Origin: Leptolyngbya ohadii IS1
GTDB lineage: Bacteria; Cyanobacteriota; Cyanobacteriia; Elainellales; Elainellaceae
Direction of reading: 5' to 3'
Assembly: GCF_002215035.1 (NCBI RefSeq)
Contig: NZ_NKFP01000001.1
Location: 1,361,501 to 1,425,500 of the forward strand
DNA: 64,000 nt
Shown here: piece after piece, positions 7,738 through 16,746 of the stretch
Layout of the letters: each line of letters opens with the position of its first letter
How positions within the stretch are numbered: the first letter of the stretch is position 1
Program-made: the position numbers and the translations under genes
Notes under the pieces: model-generated
Databases searched by the model: none
What the model saw: the letters and a program-made list of their open reading frames with translations, nothing else
Told to the model about the DNA's origin: nothing

Positions 7738-9141
7738 TCAAATTATGAAACGCAATCCAATTTGATCAGGCTGCGATATTCTGATCGTAAATATTGTGCC
7801 TGCCCCAACCTGGCTCTCTAGCAGCAGTTCACCCTGATGCAAATCTAAACATCTTTTTACCACTGCCATTCCCAGCCCGCTCCCGGTTGCACTTCCTACA
7901 TTTCTGCCCCGGCAAAAGGGTTCAAAGATAGCTGCCTGTTCGTCTTCAGGAATTCCGATTCCCTGATCTTTTACTTCAAAAATGACAATATCGGGTTCAC
8001 AAATAACGGTGAAATCGATCGCCGACTCAGGTGAAGAATATTTGATTGCATTCGATAGCAGGTTGCTAAGGGCGGAGTAAATTAGTTTTTCATCTAGATA
8101 GGCGTAGGTGCGAGTACCGTATTTATAGAATTTGATTGTTCTTGGCTGTTCGCTAAAAAGCTGGACATCTTCGATCAGATTGAGACAAAAAAACTGGATT
8201 TCCAGCAGCTCTGGTTTGCACTGCAATTTTCCGGCGTCTGCCCTTGCCAGGGTTAAAATATCGTTCAGCAGTTGGGTCATCAATTTAGCGGATGCCTGGA
8301 TCTGAGTCAGGTTTTTCAATTTATTGGGTTCTACTACACTTCTCAGGTTTTCTTGCAGCAGTTGCGCTGATCCAACAATTACGCTGAGAGGCGTGCGAAA
8401 TTCGTGGGAAACCATTGAGAAAAACTGGAGCTTTAGTTCGCCTAATTCCTTTTCCTGCGCTAATTTCTGCTGAATCTGCTCCGACTGCTGACGCTTAAAC
8501 ATCTGGCGATAGAGCAGAACATAAACGCTAAGAAGCCCAGCAAATGCCAGCACATTCCCCAGATTCTCGATCGCCATTCTGATTTGAGAATTTGCCTGCG
8601 ACTGTTCGACCTGGGATTGCAGAAGCTGTTCCTCCTCATTCTGTAATTCCGTAATAATCTGACGAATCCGAGCCTGGTTTTCGTTGGTTTGAATGATAAG
8701 CGGATTGTCAGCAGGAAGGGAATTTCGCTGCTGATACAGTGCCGTTGATTGTTCAAACAGGAATTGTCGCTGCTGAATTAAATTCTCTAATGCATCGAGC
8801 CGCTGTTCCTGTGCGGGAGTGTCTGCCAGGGGTTGCCGCAGTTCTTCCAGCTGGAACGTAAGGCTCTGCATGACTTGATTGTAGTCTTCTAATTCAGTGC
8901 GATCGTTCAGCAAAAAATATCGCCAGCGTCGCGCTTCACTATCGGTTAGTGCTTCAGAAACGTTGGTTAGTGCAGTCAGTATTTCGTGAGTTTGCTTGAC
9001 CTGCGCGGCGCTATTAATCAGCTGAGTTGCATTTTGATAAGAAATAAAATTGACCAATCCCATGAGCAGCAGTGCCAGACAAAATGCCGCTGTCACCCAT
9101 TTTCGTTCTACAGACCATTTCAGCGCACCGAACGTCGTCAT
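7738..9141 (-). CDS. CHASE3-domain sensor histidine kinase
   Basis: The 467-residue protein has a first membrane segment at about 13-33 and a CHASE3-type extracytoplasmic four-helix domain to about 185, then a second membrane segment and a short coiled coil. HisKA follows with FFSMVSHEFRTPLS (phospho-accepting His), then HATPase_c with LLSNAIKYSS, DQGIGIPEDE and GSGLGMAVV. It should autophosphorylate in response to an unknown signal at the outer face of the membrane. It is divergent from the OmpR-type regulator at 9313, 171 bases away, which is probably its partner. Its stop lies 65 bases upstream of the DUF4349 lipoprotein start on the same strand. Confidence 0.9.
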   Translation of the reverse strand: MTTFGALKWSVERKWVTAAFCLALLLMGLVNFISYQNATQLINSAAQVKQTHEILTALTNVSEALTDSEARRWRYFLLNDRTELEDYNQVMQSLTFQLEELRQPLADTPAQEQRLDALENLIQQRQFLFEQSTALYQQRNSLPADNPLIIQTNENQARIRQIITELQNEEEQLLQSQVEQSQANSQIRMAIENLGNVLAFAGLLSVYVLLYRQMFKRQQSEQIQQKLAQEKELGELKLQFFSMVSHEFRTPLSVIVGSAQLLQENLRSVVEPNKLKNLTQIQASAKLMTQLLNDILTLARADAGKLQCKPELLEIQFFCLNLIEDVQLFSEQPRTIKFYKYGTRTYAYLDEKLIYSALSNLLSNAIKYSSPESAIDFTVICEPDIVIFEVKDQGIGIPEDEQAAIFEPFCRGRNVGSATGSGLGMAVVKRCLDLHQGELLLESQVGAGTIFTIRISQPDQIGLRFII

Positions 9142-9177
9142 ACAGGCTGTGAGATTGATATGAATTACATTAAAGTG

Positions 9178-9227
9178 AATGAAAGGCGAGAAAGTAAATG
9201 AAAGGCGAGTGAAAGGCGAGTGAAAGG
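9178..9227. repeat. Short tandem repeat GAAAGGCGAGT between kinase and regulator
   Basis: GAAAGGCGAGT-like units of about 11 bp are repeated in the 171-base divergent gap between the CHASE3 kinase and its probable response regulator. A small palindrome, CTCTA-AGATC-TAGAG at 9286-9300, lies just before the regulator start and could be a control site, but support is weak. Confidence 0.55.
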
Positions 9228-9312
9228 CGATCCCGTAGCCCTGAGGGCATCAGTGCCCGATCGCCGTTTTCCCCTGATGTCCTTACTCTAAGATCTAGAG
9301 CTTTAAATCTCA

Positions 9313-10005
9313 ATGCGTGTTCTGGTTGTAGAAGATGATTTGCGAATTGCCAATATGCTGGCGGAAGCCTTCACCAACCGTCAGTATGAGGTAGATGTTG
9401 CTGAGGATGGGGAGTCTGCCTGGGATTGGGTCAATACCCACGATTATGACCTGATTGTGCTGGATTTAACCCTGCCCAAGGTGGACGGAATTCGGGTTTG
9501 TCAACAGCTTCGAGCCAGAGGTGCCGCAGCGCGAAATGCTGCCATTCCCGTCATGATGCTCACTGCACGGGATACGATCGCGGACAAAATCATTGGGCTG
9601 GATGCCGGAGCCGATGACTACATGGTCAAGCCGTTTGACCTGGATGAACTGATGGCGCGAACTCGTGCCTTACTGCGGCGGGGCAGTCCCAGCGTGAACC
9701 CGACTATGACCTGGGGTGATTTGCACTTAAACCCAGCCACCTGTGAGGTCACTTATGGAAATACGCCTCTGACTTTAACGCCAAAGGAATTTGCGCTGCT
9801 AGAGCTGCTAATTTCCAGCGGTCGGCGGGTGATGAGTCGTCCAATTATCATTGAAAAACTCTGGACGCGAGAAGAATCTCCCACGGAAGAAGCGGTCAAA
9901 ACCCATATTAGAACCCTCCGCCAGAAATTGAGAGCGGTAGATGCACCGGATGATCTGATCGAAACCGTGCATGGGATGGGCTATCGGCTGAAGCAGTTTT
10001 CCTGA
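9313..10005 (+). CDS. OmpR/PhoB-family response regulator
   Basis: The 230-residue protein has a receiver (1-120) with acidic pair ED at 7-8, phospho-acceptor Asp51 (LIVLDLTLP), Thr in MMLTAR and Lys in YMVKPFD. A winged-helix DNA-binding domain follows (about 130-228: LTPKEFALLELLISS, then TEEAVKTHIRTLRQKLR and GMGYRLKQF). All switch residues are present, so it should be a phosphorylation-controlled transcription factor. Its probable kinase is the divergent CHASE3 protein. The target genes cannot be told from sequence. Confidence 0.92.
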   Translation: MRVLVVEDDLRIANMLAEAFTNRQYEVDVAEDGESAWDWVNTHDYDLIVLDLTLPKVDGIRVCQQLRARGAAARNAAIPVMMLTARDTIADKIIGLDAGADDYMVKPFDLDELMARTRALLRRGSPSVNPTMTWGDLHLNPATCEVTYGNTPLTLTPKEFALLELLISSGRRVMSRPIIIEKLWTREESPTEEAVKTHIRTLRQKLRAVDAPDDLIETVHGMGYRLKQFS

Positions 10006-10297
10006 GAGTGGTTTTCCTGAAAGCGGTTTTCTGAGAGTGGTTTTCCTGAAAGCAATTTTTCCTGAAAGACGCGATCCCCCCGAAATCCCCCCGATTTCCT
10101 TCTGGCATCCTGACTTTGAGTTGGTAGGCTTTGGGAAGCACAGTGCTGCGGGGATGGACGTAGCTCCCCCTCGCCAGTCCGTTGCACTCCTTACAGCTTC
10201 TGTAGCAAGAAGCCTACGTTATCCAGGACTTTAGGACACTCCTCCCTGAAGTTCTGGACTTTTCCTCATTCGCAAGTACAGTTTTCCTCCAAAGGCT
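10002..10297. repeat. Tandem repeat and promoter region before the P-type ATPase
   Basis: Units built on TTTTCCTGAAAGCG and TTCTGAGAGTGG recur from the stop codon of the OmpR regulator to about 10070. The rest of the gap shows no gene and should carry the promoter of the ATPase at 10298. Confidence 0.6.
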
Positions 10298-13069
10298 ATG
10301 CAAACCGCTGTGAATCACGCTGCATCAACTGCAACCTATCACGATCGATCGGGTGGAGATGTTGCCCGATTGCTCGAAAGCCACGCTGAGCGGGGGCTAA
10401 CGGAACGGGAAGCGATGCAGCGCCGCAGACACTACGGTTTGAACGAACTGGCAGTCAAGCCGGGAAAACCTGCATGGCTAAGGTTTCTGCTGCAATTCAA
10501 CCAGGCATTGCTGTACATTCTGCTGATTGCCGGAGCGATTAAAGCATTTCTGGGATCGTGGACAAATGCGATCGTCATCTGGGGCGTAACGTTAATTAAC
10601 GCCATCATTGGCTATGTGCAGGAATCGAAGGCAGAAGGGGCGATCGCGGCTCTGGCAAAAGCGGTGACAACGGAAGCGACGGTAATTCGCGAGGGCAAGA
10701 AGCAGGTAATTTCTTCCCAGGAACTCGTGCCGGGGGATCTGGTTTTGCTGACCTCCGGGGATAAGGTTCCGGCAGATTTGCGATTGCTCACAGTGCGCGG
10801 ATTGCAGATCGATGAATCTGCCCTGACCGGGGAATCGGTTCCGGTCGAAAAAAGTGTTCAACTGTTGGGCAGCGGCACACCGCTAGCTGAGCGCACAAAC
10901 ATGGCGTATGCGGGTAGCTTTGTTACCTTTGGGCAGGGGAGCGGTGTCGTGGTAGCGACGGGGAACAGCACGGAAGTCGGACAGATTTCGCAGTCGCTGG
11001 ACAATAGCCATAGTCTCAGTACGCCTCTGACGCGCAAGTTTGCCAAGTTTAGCCAGACATTGCTGTACGTTATTCTCTCCCTGGCATCGCTCACCTTTTT
11101 TGTAGGGTTGGGGCAGGGGCGCTTCTGGGTCGAAATGTTTGAAGCGGCGGTGGCTCTGGCAGTGAGTGCGATTCCTGAAGGATTGCCCGCAGTGGTGACA
11201 GTAACATTGGCGATCGGGGTCAATCGGATGGCACGCCGACACGCAATTATTCGTAAGTTACCTGCCGTCGAAACGTTGGGCGGTGCAACGGTCATTTGCT
11301 CTGATAAAACCGGAACGCTCACCGAAAACCAGATGACGGTGCAGGCAATTTATGCAGCCGCACAGCGGTATGCGGTCAGCGGCGTGGGGTACGACCTGGA
11401 AGGAGAGATTCAACCTATTACGGAAGAGACGACTGCTCATGAACTTCTTCCGTCGGTCATCGGTTCTCCTGCCCATACTGCTCTAGAAGATTGCCTGACT
11501 GCGGGTGTGCTCTGTAATGATAGCTACCTGGAATGGAAGGAAGACCGCTGGTTAGTGGTGGGCGATCCGACAGAGGGCGCGTTGATTGTGGCGGCTCGGA
11601 AGGCAGGCATTGATCAGCCTGAGATGAACGATCGACTACCTCGTCTGGATACCATTCCGTTTGAATCGCAGTATCAATACATGGCAACGCTGCATCAAGC
11701 TGAGAGCAGCAATACTATCGGCAATATCGGCAATATTATCTATGTCAAAGGTTCCCTGGAAGCTATCCTGCGGCGGTGTCAAAAAATGCGCGATGCTTCC
11801 GGGCATAATGTGCCGCTGTATGGGGGAGTTTTGAACATTGAAGCTGAACGTTTAGCAGCGCAGGGTTTGCGGGTGCTGGCGTTTGCCGAAAAAAACGTGC
11901 CCAAACAGCAAACGACCCTGGATCACGCCGACCTCGACAGCGGACTCGTATTTCTCGGCTTACAGGGCATGATTGACCCCCCTCGTACCGAAGCGATCGC
12001 CGCAGTCAAAGCCTGTCAGTCTGCGGGAATACAGGTGAAGATGATCACCGGAGATCATTTGACGACGGCAACCGCGATCGCCGATCGAATTGGACTGCAA
12101 AGCAAAGGCAAACTGGTTGGGTTTACCGGACAGCAGCTCGCAGATATGACGGATTCCGAACTATCGCTAGCCGTTGAATCGGGTTCAGTGTTTGCCAGGG
12201 TGGCTCCGGCACAAAAGCTGCGGTTAGTAGAAGCCCTGCAATCCAAAGGGGAAATTGTGGCGATGACGGGGGACGGCGTGAATGATGCCCCTGCCCTCAA
12301 ACAAGCGGATATTGGGATCGCAATGGGCAAAGGCGGAACAGATGTTGCCAGAGAAGCGGCGGATATGCTGCTGACGGACGATAACTTTGCCTCGATCGAA
12401 GCAGCGGTGGAAGAAGGGCGTACCGTTTATCAAAACCTGCGAAAGGCGATCGCGTTTATTCTGCCGGTGAATGGCGGCGAGTCAATGACGATTCTCATCA
12501 GCGCTCTGCTTGCCAGGGATTTGCCGATTCTCTCGATCCAGGTGCTTTGGCTCAACATGGTGAACTCCGTTGCAATGACCGTTCCCCTCGCCTTTGAACC
12601 CAAAACCGATCGAACGATGGCAAAGCCACCCCGCGATCCGAGAGAGCCGTTGCTGTCGGGCAAGCTGTTTCAGCGCATTGCGGCGGTTTCGATCTTTAAC
12701 TGGATTTTGATTTTTGGCATGTTTGAGTGGGCGCGACGCACAACCGGAGACATTGCAGTTGCCCGCACGATGGCAATTCAGGCACTCGTCGCCGGACGCA
12801 TTGTGTATCTGCTGAGCGTTAGCCATTTGGGTCGGGCGATCGTCGCTAAACTCCGGGGTCGAAAGGCTTCGGTGAGCGATGCACGGGCGATCGGTCTTGG
12901 AATTGTGGGTGCGATCGTTCTGCAAGTTTTGTTCAGTCAGTGGAATGTGATGAATGCGCTTTTTGCAACGGCTCCTCTCAGCCTGACGCAATGGCTAATT
13001 TGTCTCATTCCCATGCTCCCAATGCTGTTTCTAACGCTATTTGTCGATCGAATTGATCCAACAGAATGA
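10298..13069 (+). CDS. P2-type cation-transporting ATPase
   Basis: The 923-residue P-type ATPase has an N-terminal cation-ATPase domain, the actuator motif TGES, PEGLPA in helix M4, the phosphorylated Asp at residue 336 (SDKTGTLTEN), the hinge motif GDGVNDAPALKQADIGIAMG, and a six-helix C-terminal membrane part. PEGLPA and the M5-M6 region (NGGESMTIL, LNMVNSVAMT) place it in the P2 group with bacterial Ca2+-, Na+- or K+-moving pumps such as PacL and Pma1; the transported ion cannot be fixed from sequence. AAAGG lies before the ATG. A small acidic gene follows 19 bases downstream and may be co-transcribed. Confidence 0.9.
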   Translation: MQTAVNHAASTATYHDRSGGDVARLLESHAERGLTEREAMQRRRHYGLNELAVKPGKPAWLRFLLQFNQALLYILLIAGAIKAFLGSWTNAIVIWGVTLINAIIGYVQESKAEGAIAALAKAVTTEATVIREGKKQVISSQELVPGDLVLLTSGDKVPADLRLLTVRGLQIDESALTGESVPVEKSVQLLGSGTPLAERTNMAYAGSFVTFGQGSGVVVATGNSTEVGQISQSLDNSHSLSTPLTRKFAKFSQTLLYVILSLASLTFFVGLGQGRFWVEMFEAAVALAVSAIPEGLPAVVTVTLAIGVNRMARRHAIIRKLPAVETLGGATVICSDKTGTLTENQMTVQAIYAAAQRYAVSGVGYDLEGEIQPITEETTAHELLPSVIGSPAHTALEDCLTAGVLCNDSYLEWKEDRWLVVGDPTEGALIVAARKAGIDQPEMNDRLPRLDTIPFESQYQYMATLHQAESSNTIGNIGNIIYVKGSLEAILRRCQKMRDASGHNVPLYGGVLNIEAERLAAQGLRVLAFAEKNVPKQQTTLDHADLDSGLVFLGLQGMIDPPRTEAIAAVKACQSAGIQVKMITGDHLTTATAIADRIGLQSKGKLVGFTGQQLADMTDSELSLAVESGSVFARVAPAQKLRLVEALQSKGEIVAMTGDGVNDAPALKQADIGIAMGKGGTDVAREAADMLLTDDNFASIEAAVEEGRTVYQNLRKAIAFILPVNGGESMTILISALLARDLPILSIQVLWLNMVNSVAMTVPLAFEPKTDRTMAKPPRDPREPLLSGKLFQRIAAVSIFNWILIFGMFEWARRTTGDIAVARTMAIQALVAGRIVYLLSVSHLGRAIVAKLRGRKASVSDARAIGLGIVGAIVLQVLFSQWNVMNALFATAPLSLTQWLICLIPMLPMLFLTLFVDRIDPTE

Positions 13070-13088
13070 GAAATACAAGGACTCAACA

Positions 13089-13316
13089 ATGTCACAAACT
13101 GACCCCGATAATCATCCCGATATAGAGGTTGAAAATTACCCTTCCTACGCTGGATGGGAAGTCCATTGCCTCGCTCCCCTTCATGAATTTCGTGAGTCTC
13201 CTGAAGAAGCTGTAGAACAAATTCCCGAATCAGCGGATGCATTCAAGGAAAAATCAAAACCTGAGATTCTTGAGATTCTACCTGTCTCAAATTCTGAAGA
13301 GGCTTGCAACCTGTAA
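13089..13316 (+). CDS. Small acidic protein, unknown function
   Basis: A 75-residue, acidic, soluble protein (MSQTDPDNHPDIEVENYPSY) with no signal peptide or membrane segment. AAGGA at 13077-13081 sits 7 bases before the ATG, which makes it a credible gene. It starts 19 bases after the P-type ATPase and probably shares its transcript. I do not recognise a family. A role connected with the pump is only positional inference. Confidence 0.55.
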   Translation: MSQTDPDNHPDIEVENYPSYAGWEVHCLAPLHEFRESPEEAVEQIPESADAFKEKSKPEILEILPVSNSEEACNL

Positions 13317-13361
13317 AACCCGTTGCAGTTCTGCAAAACTTACTTGAGCCGATTTCCCTAT

Positions 13362-13422
13362 TACCGGTATGACCTTTGCCGGTATGACCTTTGACCGTAT
13401 CACATTTGCCGGTATGACATTC
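13362..13422 (+). repeat. Tandem repeat creating multiple in-frame ATGs
   Basis: Imperfect 15-bp units of the form GCCGGTATGACCTTT occur four times. They span the start of the oxygenase-fusion gene and give in-frame ATGs at 13369, 13384 and 13414, with the encoded repeat MTFAG/ITFAG. Confidence 0.8.
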
Positions 13423-14601
13423 CTTTCCAAAGGTGATCCAGTTCCCTGGTTCACAGCTGCTTCCAGTTCCAACCCTGCCTATCACTTTGAGTCGGTAGGC
13501 GGTTATCGAATCATTCTCTCCTTCCTGGGGCATTGCAGCACCCAATCCTGCGCTAAAGTTCTACAGGATTTTGCAGCACTACAGCCACAGCTTGAGCAGT
13601 ACGAAATTCCCTTTTTTGGAGTCACGATCGATCCCCAAGACATTATTCTGGAACAGCTCATCCGGATTCCAACCTACTTTAAGTTAATCTGGGATTTCGA
13701 TTCCTTCGTCAGCTCGCGGTATGGGGTACTGTCAGATAAATCTAAGCCCGATTTCTATCGCCCAACTACGCTGGTTCTCGATGAGAATCTGCATGTTCTC
13801 AAGGTATTTCCCCTGGAGAATCCTGAGAGCCATGCCGCTGAGGTATTTCGCTTTATCACAAGTCTTCCAGCACCAGAGCCAGAAATGATGGCGGTCAGGC
13901 AGGCTCCTGTCCTGTTGATTCCCCATGTCCTTGATCCGGAATTTTGTGAGTTTCTAATTTACCTTTACCAAACCAATGGCGGGCAGGATTCCGGTTTCAT
14001 GCGGCAGATTGACGGCAAAACAGTAGAGATTTTAGACGCAAATTTTAAGCAGCGCAAAGACTTCCATCTTACGGATACAGCCCATCTGCAAGCTATTAAT
14101 GATCTAATCCTGCGGCGGGTAAAACCAGAGATCGAGAAAGCCTTTCAGTTCAGTATTACTCGCTTTGAACGTTATCTTGTCGCTTGCTATGAAGCCGAAA
14201 ATCAGGGTTTCTTCAATCGCCATCGAGACAATACAACCAAAGGCACTGCCCATCGTCGTTTTGCAATGACGATTAACCTGAATACGGGCAATTATACGGG
14301 CGGCTGTCTCCGTTTTCCAGAATACGGGAATCGTCTCTATCGCCCTCAAACGGGGGAAGCCGTCATCTTCTCCTGTTCGCTGCTCCATGAAGTGACCCCT
14401 GTGTTAAGCGGAGAACGATTTGCCTTGTTATCCTTTTTCTACAGCGATGAGGATGCCAAAGTTCGCGATCGCAACAGGAAGCATGTTGTTCTCAATTCCT
14501 ACAGTCGCCCTGGTTCTCCTGGAGAGCAGCAGTTTGCAGTCAAGTCACTTGGTTTTCAAGCTGGCTCTCAGTCCAAGCCTGGTAAGAAGCGTCGTAAATA
14601 G
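13369..14601 (+). CDS. Peroxiredoxin-like domain fused to 2OG-Fe(II) oxygenase
   Basis: Residues 20-165 form a thioredoxin/AhpC-like fold (GDPVPWF, ILSFLGHCSTQSCAKVLQDF, TTLVLDENLHVLKVF). The canonical peroxidatic PxxxTxxC is not evident, though Cys56 and Cys61 form a CxxxxC pair. Residues 180-360 form a prolyl-4-hydroxylase-type 2-oxoglutarate/Fe(II) domain: metal ligands His285 and Asp287 (NRHRD) and His340 (LLHEVTP), and Arg350 for 2-oxoglutarate. It is probably a cytosolic oxygenase with a redox domain; the substrate is unknown. In-frame ATGs at 13369, 13384 and 13414 lie in a tandem repeat. The last fits the domain start best (LSKGDPVPWF), so the true product may lack the repeat-encoded leader. 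Confidence 0.8.
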   Translation: MTFAGMTFDRITFAGMTFLSKGDPVPWFTAASSSNPAYHFESVGGYRIILSFLGHCSTQSCAKVLQDFAALQPQLEQYEIPFFGVTIDPQDIILEQLIRIPTYFKLIWDFDSFVSSRYGVLSDKSKPDFYRPTTLVLDENLHVLKVFPLENPESHAAEVFRFITSLPAPEPEMMAVRQAPVLLIPHVLDPEFCEFLIYLYQTNGGQDSGFMRQIDGKTVEILDANFKQRKDFHLTDTAHLQAINDLILRRVKPEIEKAFQFSITRFERYLVACYEAENQGFFNRHRDNTTKGTAHRRFAMTINLNTGNYTGGCLRFPEYGNRLYRPQTGEAVIFSCSLLHEVTPVLSGERFALLSFFYSDEDAKVRDRNRKHVVLNSYSRPGSPGEQQFAVKSLGFQAGSQSKPGKKRRK

Positions 14602-14845
14602 TGAAACTCAACAATTGAAATGAGACGAAATCACTGAGACTATCAGTACGATCCAGTGAATGCTCAAGTAAACGTAGCTAAATCAACTGATCACGGCTCT
14701 ACCAGGCAAAATAATTCAGTTTTTACGGCGGCATCTTTAATAAGAATACCCAAGATGCCCCAAACCACAAGATATGTCCTGAGCAAGAGGAAAAAGGATG
14801 CCAGAAGGAATATAGTTTTCTGCGGGAGTTTTTGAGTGACAGATC
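14602..14845. other. Intergenic region before the REC/HAMP-kinase pair
   Basis: No gene or clear repeat is seen in these 244 bases. They should contain the promoter of the two-gene regulator/kinase operon that starts at 14846. Confidence 0.5.
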
Positions 14846-15235
14846 ATGCCTCACGTTCTATTGGTTGATGACGAAGCCCCTTTACGCGATAGCCTGACCT
14901 ATGCGCTGCAAAAAGAAGGGTATGAAGTCACAACCGCAGCGGACGGTGCTACTGCACTAAAACAATTTCATAAGCAGGTTCCGGATATTATCTTGCTGGA
15001 TCTAATGCTGCCGGAGGTTGGCGGCATGGAAGTCTGCTGGCGTATTCGAGCCTTCTCTAATGTTCCGATCGTGATGCTGACGGCAAAGGATCAGGACATT
15101 GACAAAGTCTGGGGGCTGGAAGCGGGAGCCGATGACTATATTACAAAGCCGTTTAATACTCGCGAACTTTTAGCGCGAATTAAAGCCGTTTTACGACGAC
15201 AGGCAGCAGGAGAAGGATCGGCAACCACGAAATAG
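14846..15235 (+). CDS. Receiver-only response regulator with OmpR-type linker
   Basis: The 129-residue receiver has DD at 8-9, phospho-acceptor Asp52 (IILLDLMLP), the switch Thr (VMLTAKD) and Lys (YITKPFN). It ends in ELLARIKAVLRRQAAGEG, the linker that normally leads into a winged helix in OmpR regulators, but the frame stops there. It therefore resembles an OmpR regulator that lost its DNA-binding half. The kinase gene starts 5 bases after the stop, so the pair is co-translated and almost certainly cognate. Output must be by protein contact or phosphotransfer. Confidence 0.88.
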   Translation: MPHVLLVDDEAPLRDSLTYALQKEGYEVTTAADGATALKQFHKQVPDIILLDLMLPEVGGMEVCWRIRAFSNVPIVMLTAKDQDIDKVWGLEAGADDYITKPFNTRELLARIKAVLRRQAAGEGSATTK

Positions 15236-15240
15236 GGGCG

Positions 15241-16659
15241 ATGCAACTTAAACGATTTCGTTTCATCAAGTGGAATTCGCTCCACACAAAGCTGCTCATC
15301 ACCTATTGGCTGCTGACGGGGCTGGGAACCTCACTGATGGCTGGGTTTCTGCTGCGATCGCTCTCCGGGTACTTTTTGCAGCTGCGGCAGACGGACTTAG
15401 CCAACTGGGCTGCTGCGGTCAGTGAAAATGTTGCTGATGAATTGGAGCAGCAAAATCTTCAGCGGGTACAGCAGCTCATGCGGCGTCACGGTCAGTCCGA
15501 AACGGTGACAGTGCGAGTCTTAAGTCCGCAGGGTCAACTGCTTGCTTCTTCTTCGACGGAGGATCACCGGATTACAAACTGGATGGCGGTGCCGGGAATG
15601 CAAGAAGCACTGCAAAATCAGGTGGTGCAGGGAACAGCAAAAGGGGTGTTGTCGGGGGACGATCGCCTTTATGTGGCGCGACCGATATCGCGGAACGGGC
15701 AGCTTTTAGGGGTGCTGCGAATGTCTGTAACGCTGGAGCAGTTCCAGCAGCAGATTGCGTTCTTGTGGTGGGCGGTAATGGGGGCACTGCTGCTCACGAT
15801 GGTTCTTTGTGCGGTGATTAGCGATCGGCTAGCCAGCAGTTTCTCGATCCCGATCCAAACGATGCGGAATTTTGCAATTCGCTTGGGTGGCGGTCATTTT
15901 GGCGATAAGTTAAGTATTCGGCAAAGCAACGAATTAGATGAACTGGCGATCGAACTCAATCGCATGAGCGAACGGTTAGCCTCGCTGGATCAGGAGCGTC
16001 GTGCGTTTCTGGCAAACGTTTCGCATGAGCTTCGCACCCCCATTAGCAACATTCAAGTTACCGTAGAAGCCCTGCAAAATGGAGCGGTCGAGGAACCCCA
16101 CCTGCGCGATCGATTCTTTCAGACGATCGAAGATGAAACGCGACGGCTCGCCCGGTTAATTCATGATCTGCTAGATTTAGGACGGTTAGAGGCAGGGGCA
16201 ACGCTGTTAGAGCATCAGGCGATCGACCTTCAGCAATTGATCGATCGAGCGGTACGAGCAGTTGAAACGCGAATGCAAAGCCGTCAGATGTCGCTGCGTC
16301 TCAATGTTGCAAAAGTGTCGCTGATTGGCGATCCAGAACGACTGCTGCAAGCGTTTCTGAACATTCTGGACAACGCTATCAAACATTCCAAAGAGAATAC
16401 TCAGGTGGCGATTACGGGTATCCGAGACGGACAACAAGCGGTGATTACCATTCAGGATCAGGGACCGGGCATCGATCAAGCCGCACTGCCCCGCATCTTT
16501 GAGCAGTTTTATACGGGCGATCCGTCGCGGAAGGGAAGCAGTACAGGCTTGGGACTGGCGATCGCTCAACGCATTATCCAGGCGCATGGCGGTACAATTA
16601 CGGCAAGCAGCTCTGTGGGGCAGGGGGCAAAATTTACGATTTGCTTACCGCTGCATTAG
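15241..16659 (+). CDS. HAMP-domain sensor histidine kinase
   Basis: The 472-residue kinase has a membrane segment at about 17-37, a periplasmic domain of about 130 residues with a PAS/CACHE-like pattern (TVRVLSPQGQLLASSS), a second membrane segment (about 175-197) and HAMP (about 200-250). HisKA contains ANVSHELRTPISN, and HATPase_c has ILDNAIKHSK, DQGPGIDQAA and GLGLAIAQ. It overlaps functionally with the receiver-only regulator immediately upstream. The signal is unknown. Confidence 0.9.
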   Translation: MQLKRFRFIKWNSLHTKLLITYWLLTGLGTSLMAGFLLRSLSGYFLQLRQTDLANWAAAVSENVADELEQQNLQRVQQLMRRHGQSETVTVRVLSPQGQLLASSSTEDHRITNWMAVPGMQEALQNQVVQGTAKGVLSGDDRLYVARPISRNGQLLGVLRMSVTLEQFQQQIAFLWWAVMGALLLTMVLCAVISDRLASSFSIPIQTMRNFAIRLGGGHFGDKLSIRQSNELDELAIELNRMSERLASLDQERRAFLANVSHELRTPISNIQVTVEALQNGAVEEPHLRDRFFQTIEDETRRLARLIHDLLDLGRLEAGATLLEHQAIDLQQLIDRAVRAVETRMQSRQMSLRLNVAKVSLIGDPERLLQAFLNILDNAIKHSKENTQVAITGIRDGQQAVITIQDQGPGIDQAALPRIFEQFYTGDPSRKGSSTGLGLAIAQRIIQAHGGTITASSSVGQGAKFTICLPLH

Positions 16660-16664
16660 ACGGT

Positions 16665-16746
16665 TTGAGTCAAACAGTTTGAATTAAGCAGCTTGAATTA
16701 GAGAGTTTGAATTAAGCAGCTTGAATTAAGCAGTTTGAGCAGACGG
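16665..16746. repeat. Tandem repeat between convergent kinase genes
   Basis: Units of about 14 bp, (A)AGCAGCTTGAATTA and close variants, are repeated about six times between the ends of the HAMP kinase (16659) and the hybrid kinase (16726). The last unit supplies the stop codon and final residues of the hybrid kinase. Confidence 0.75.
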
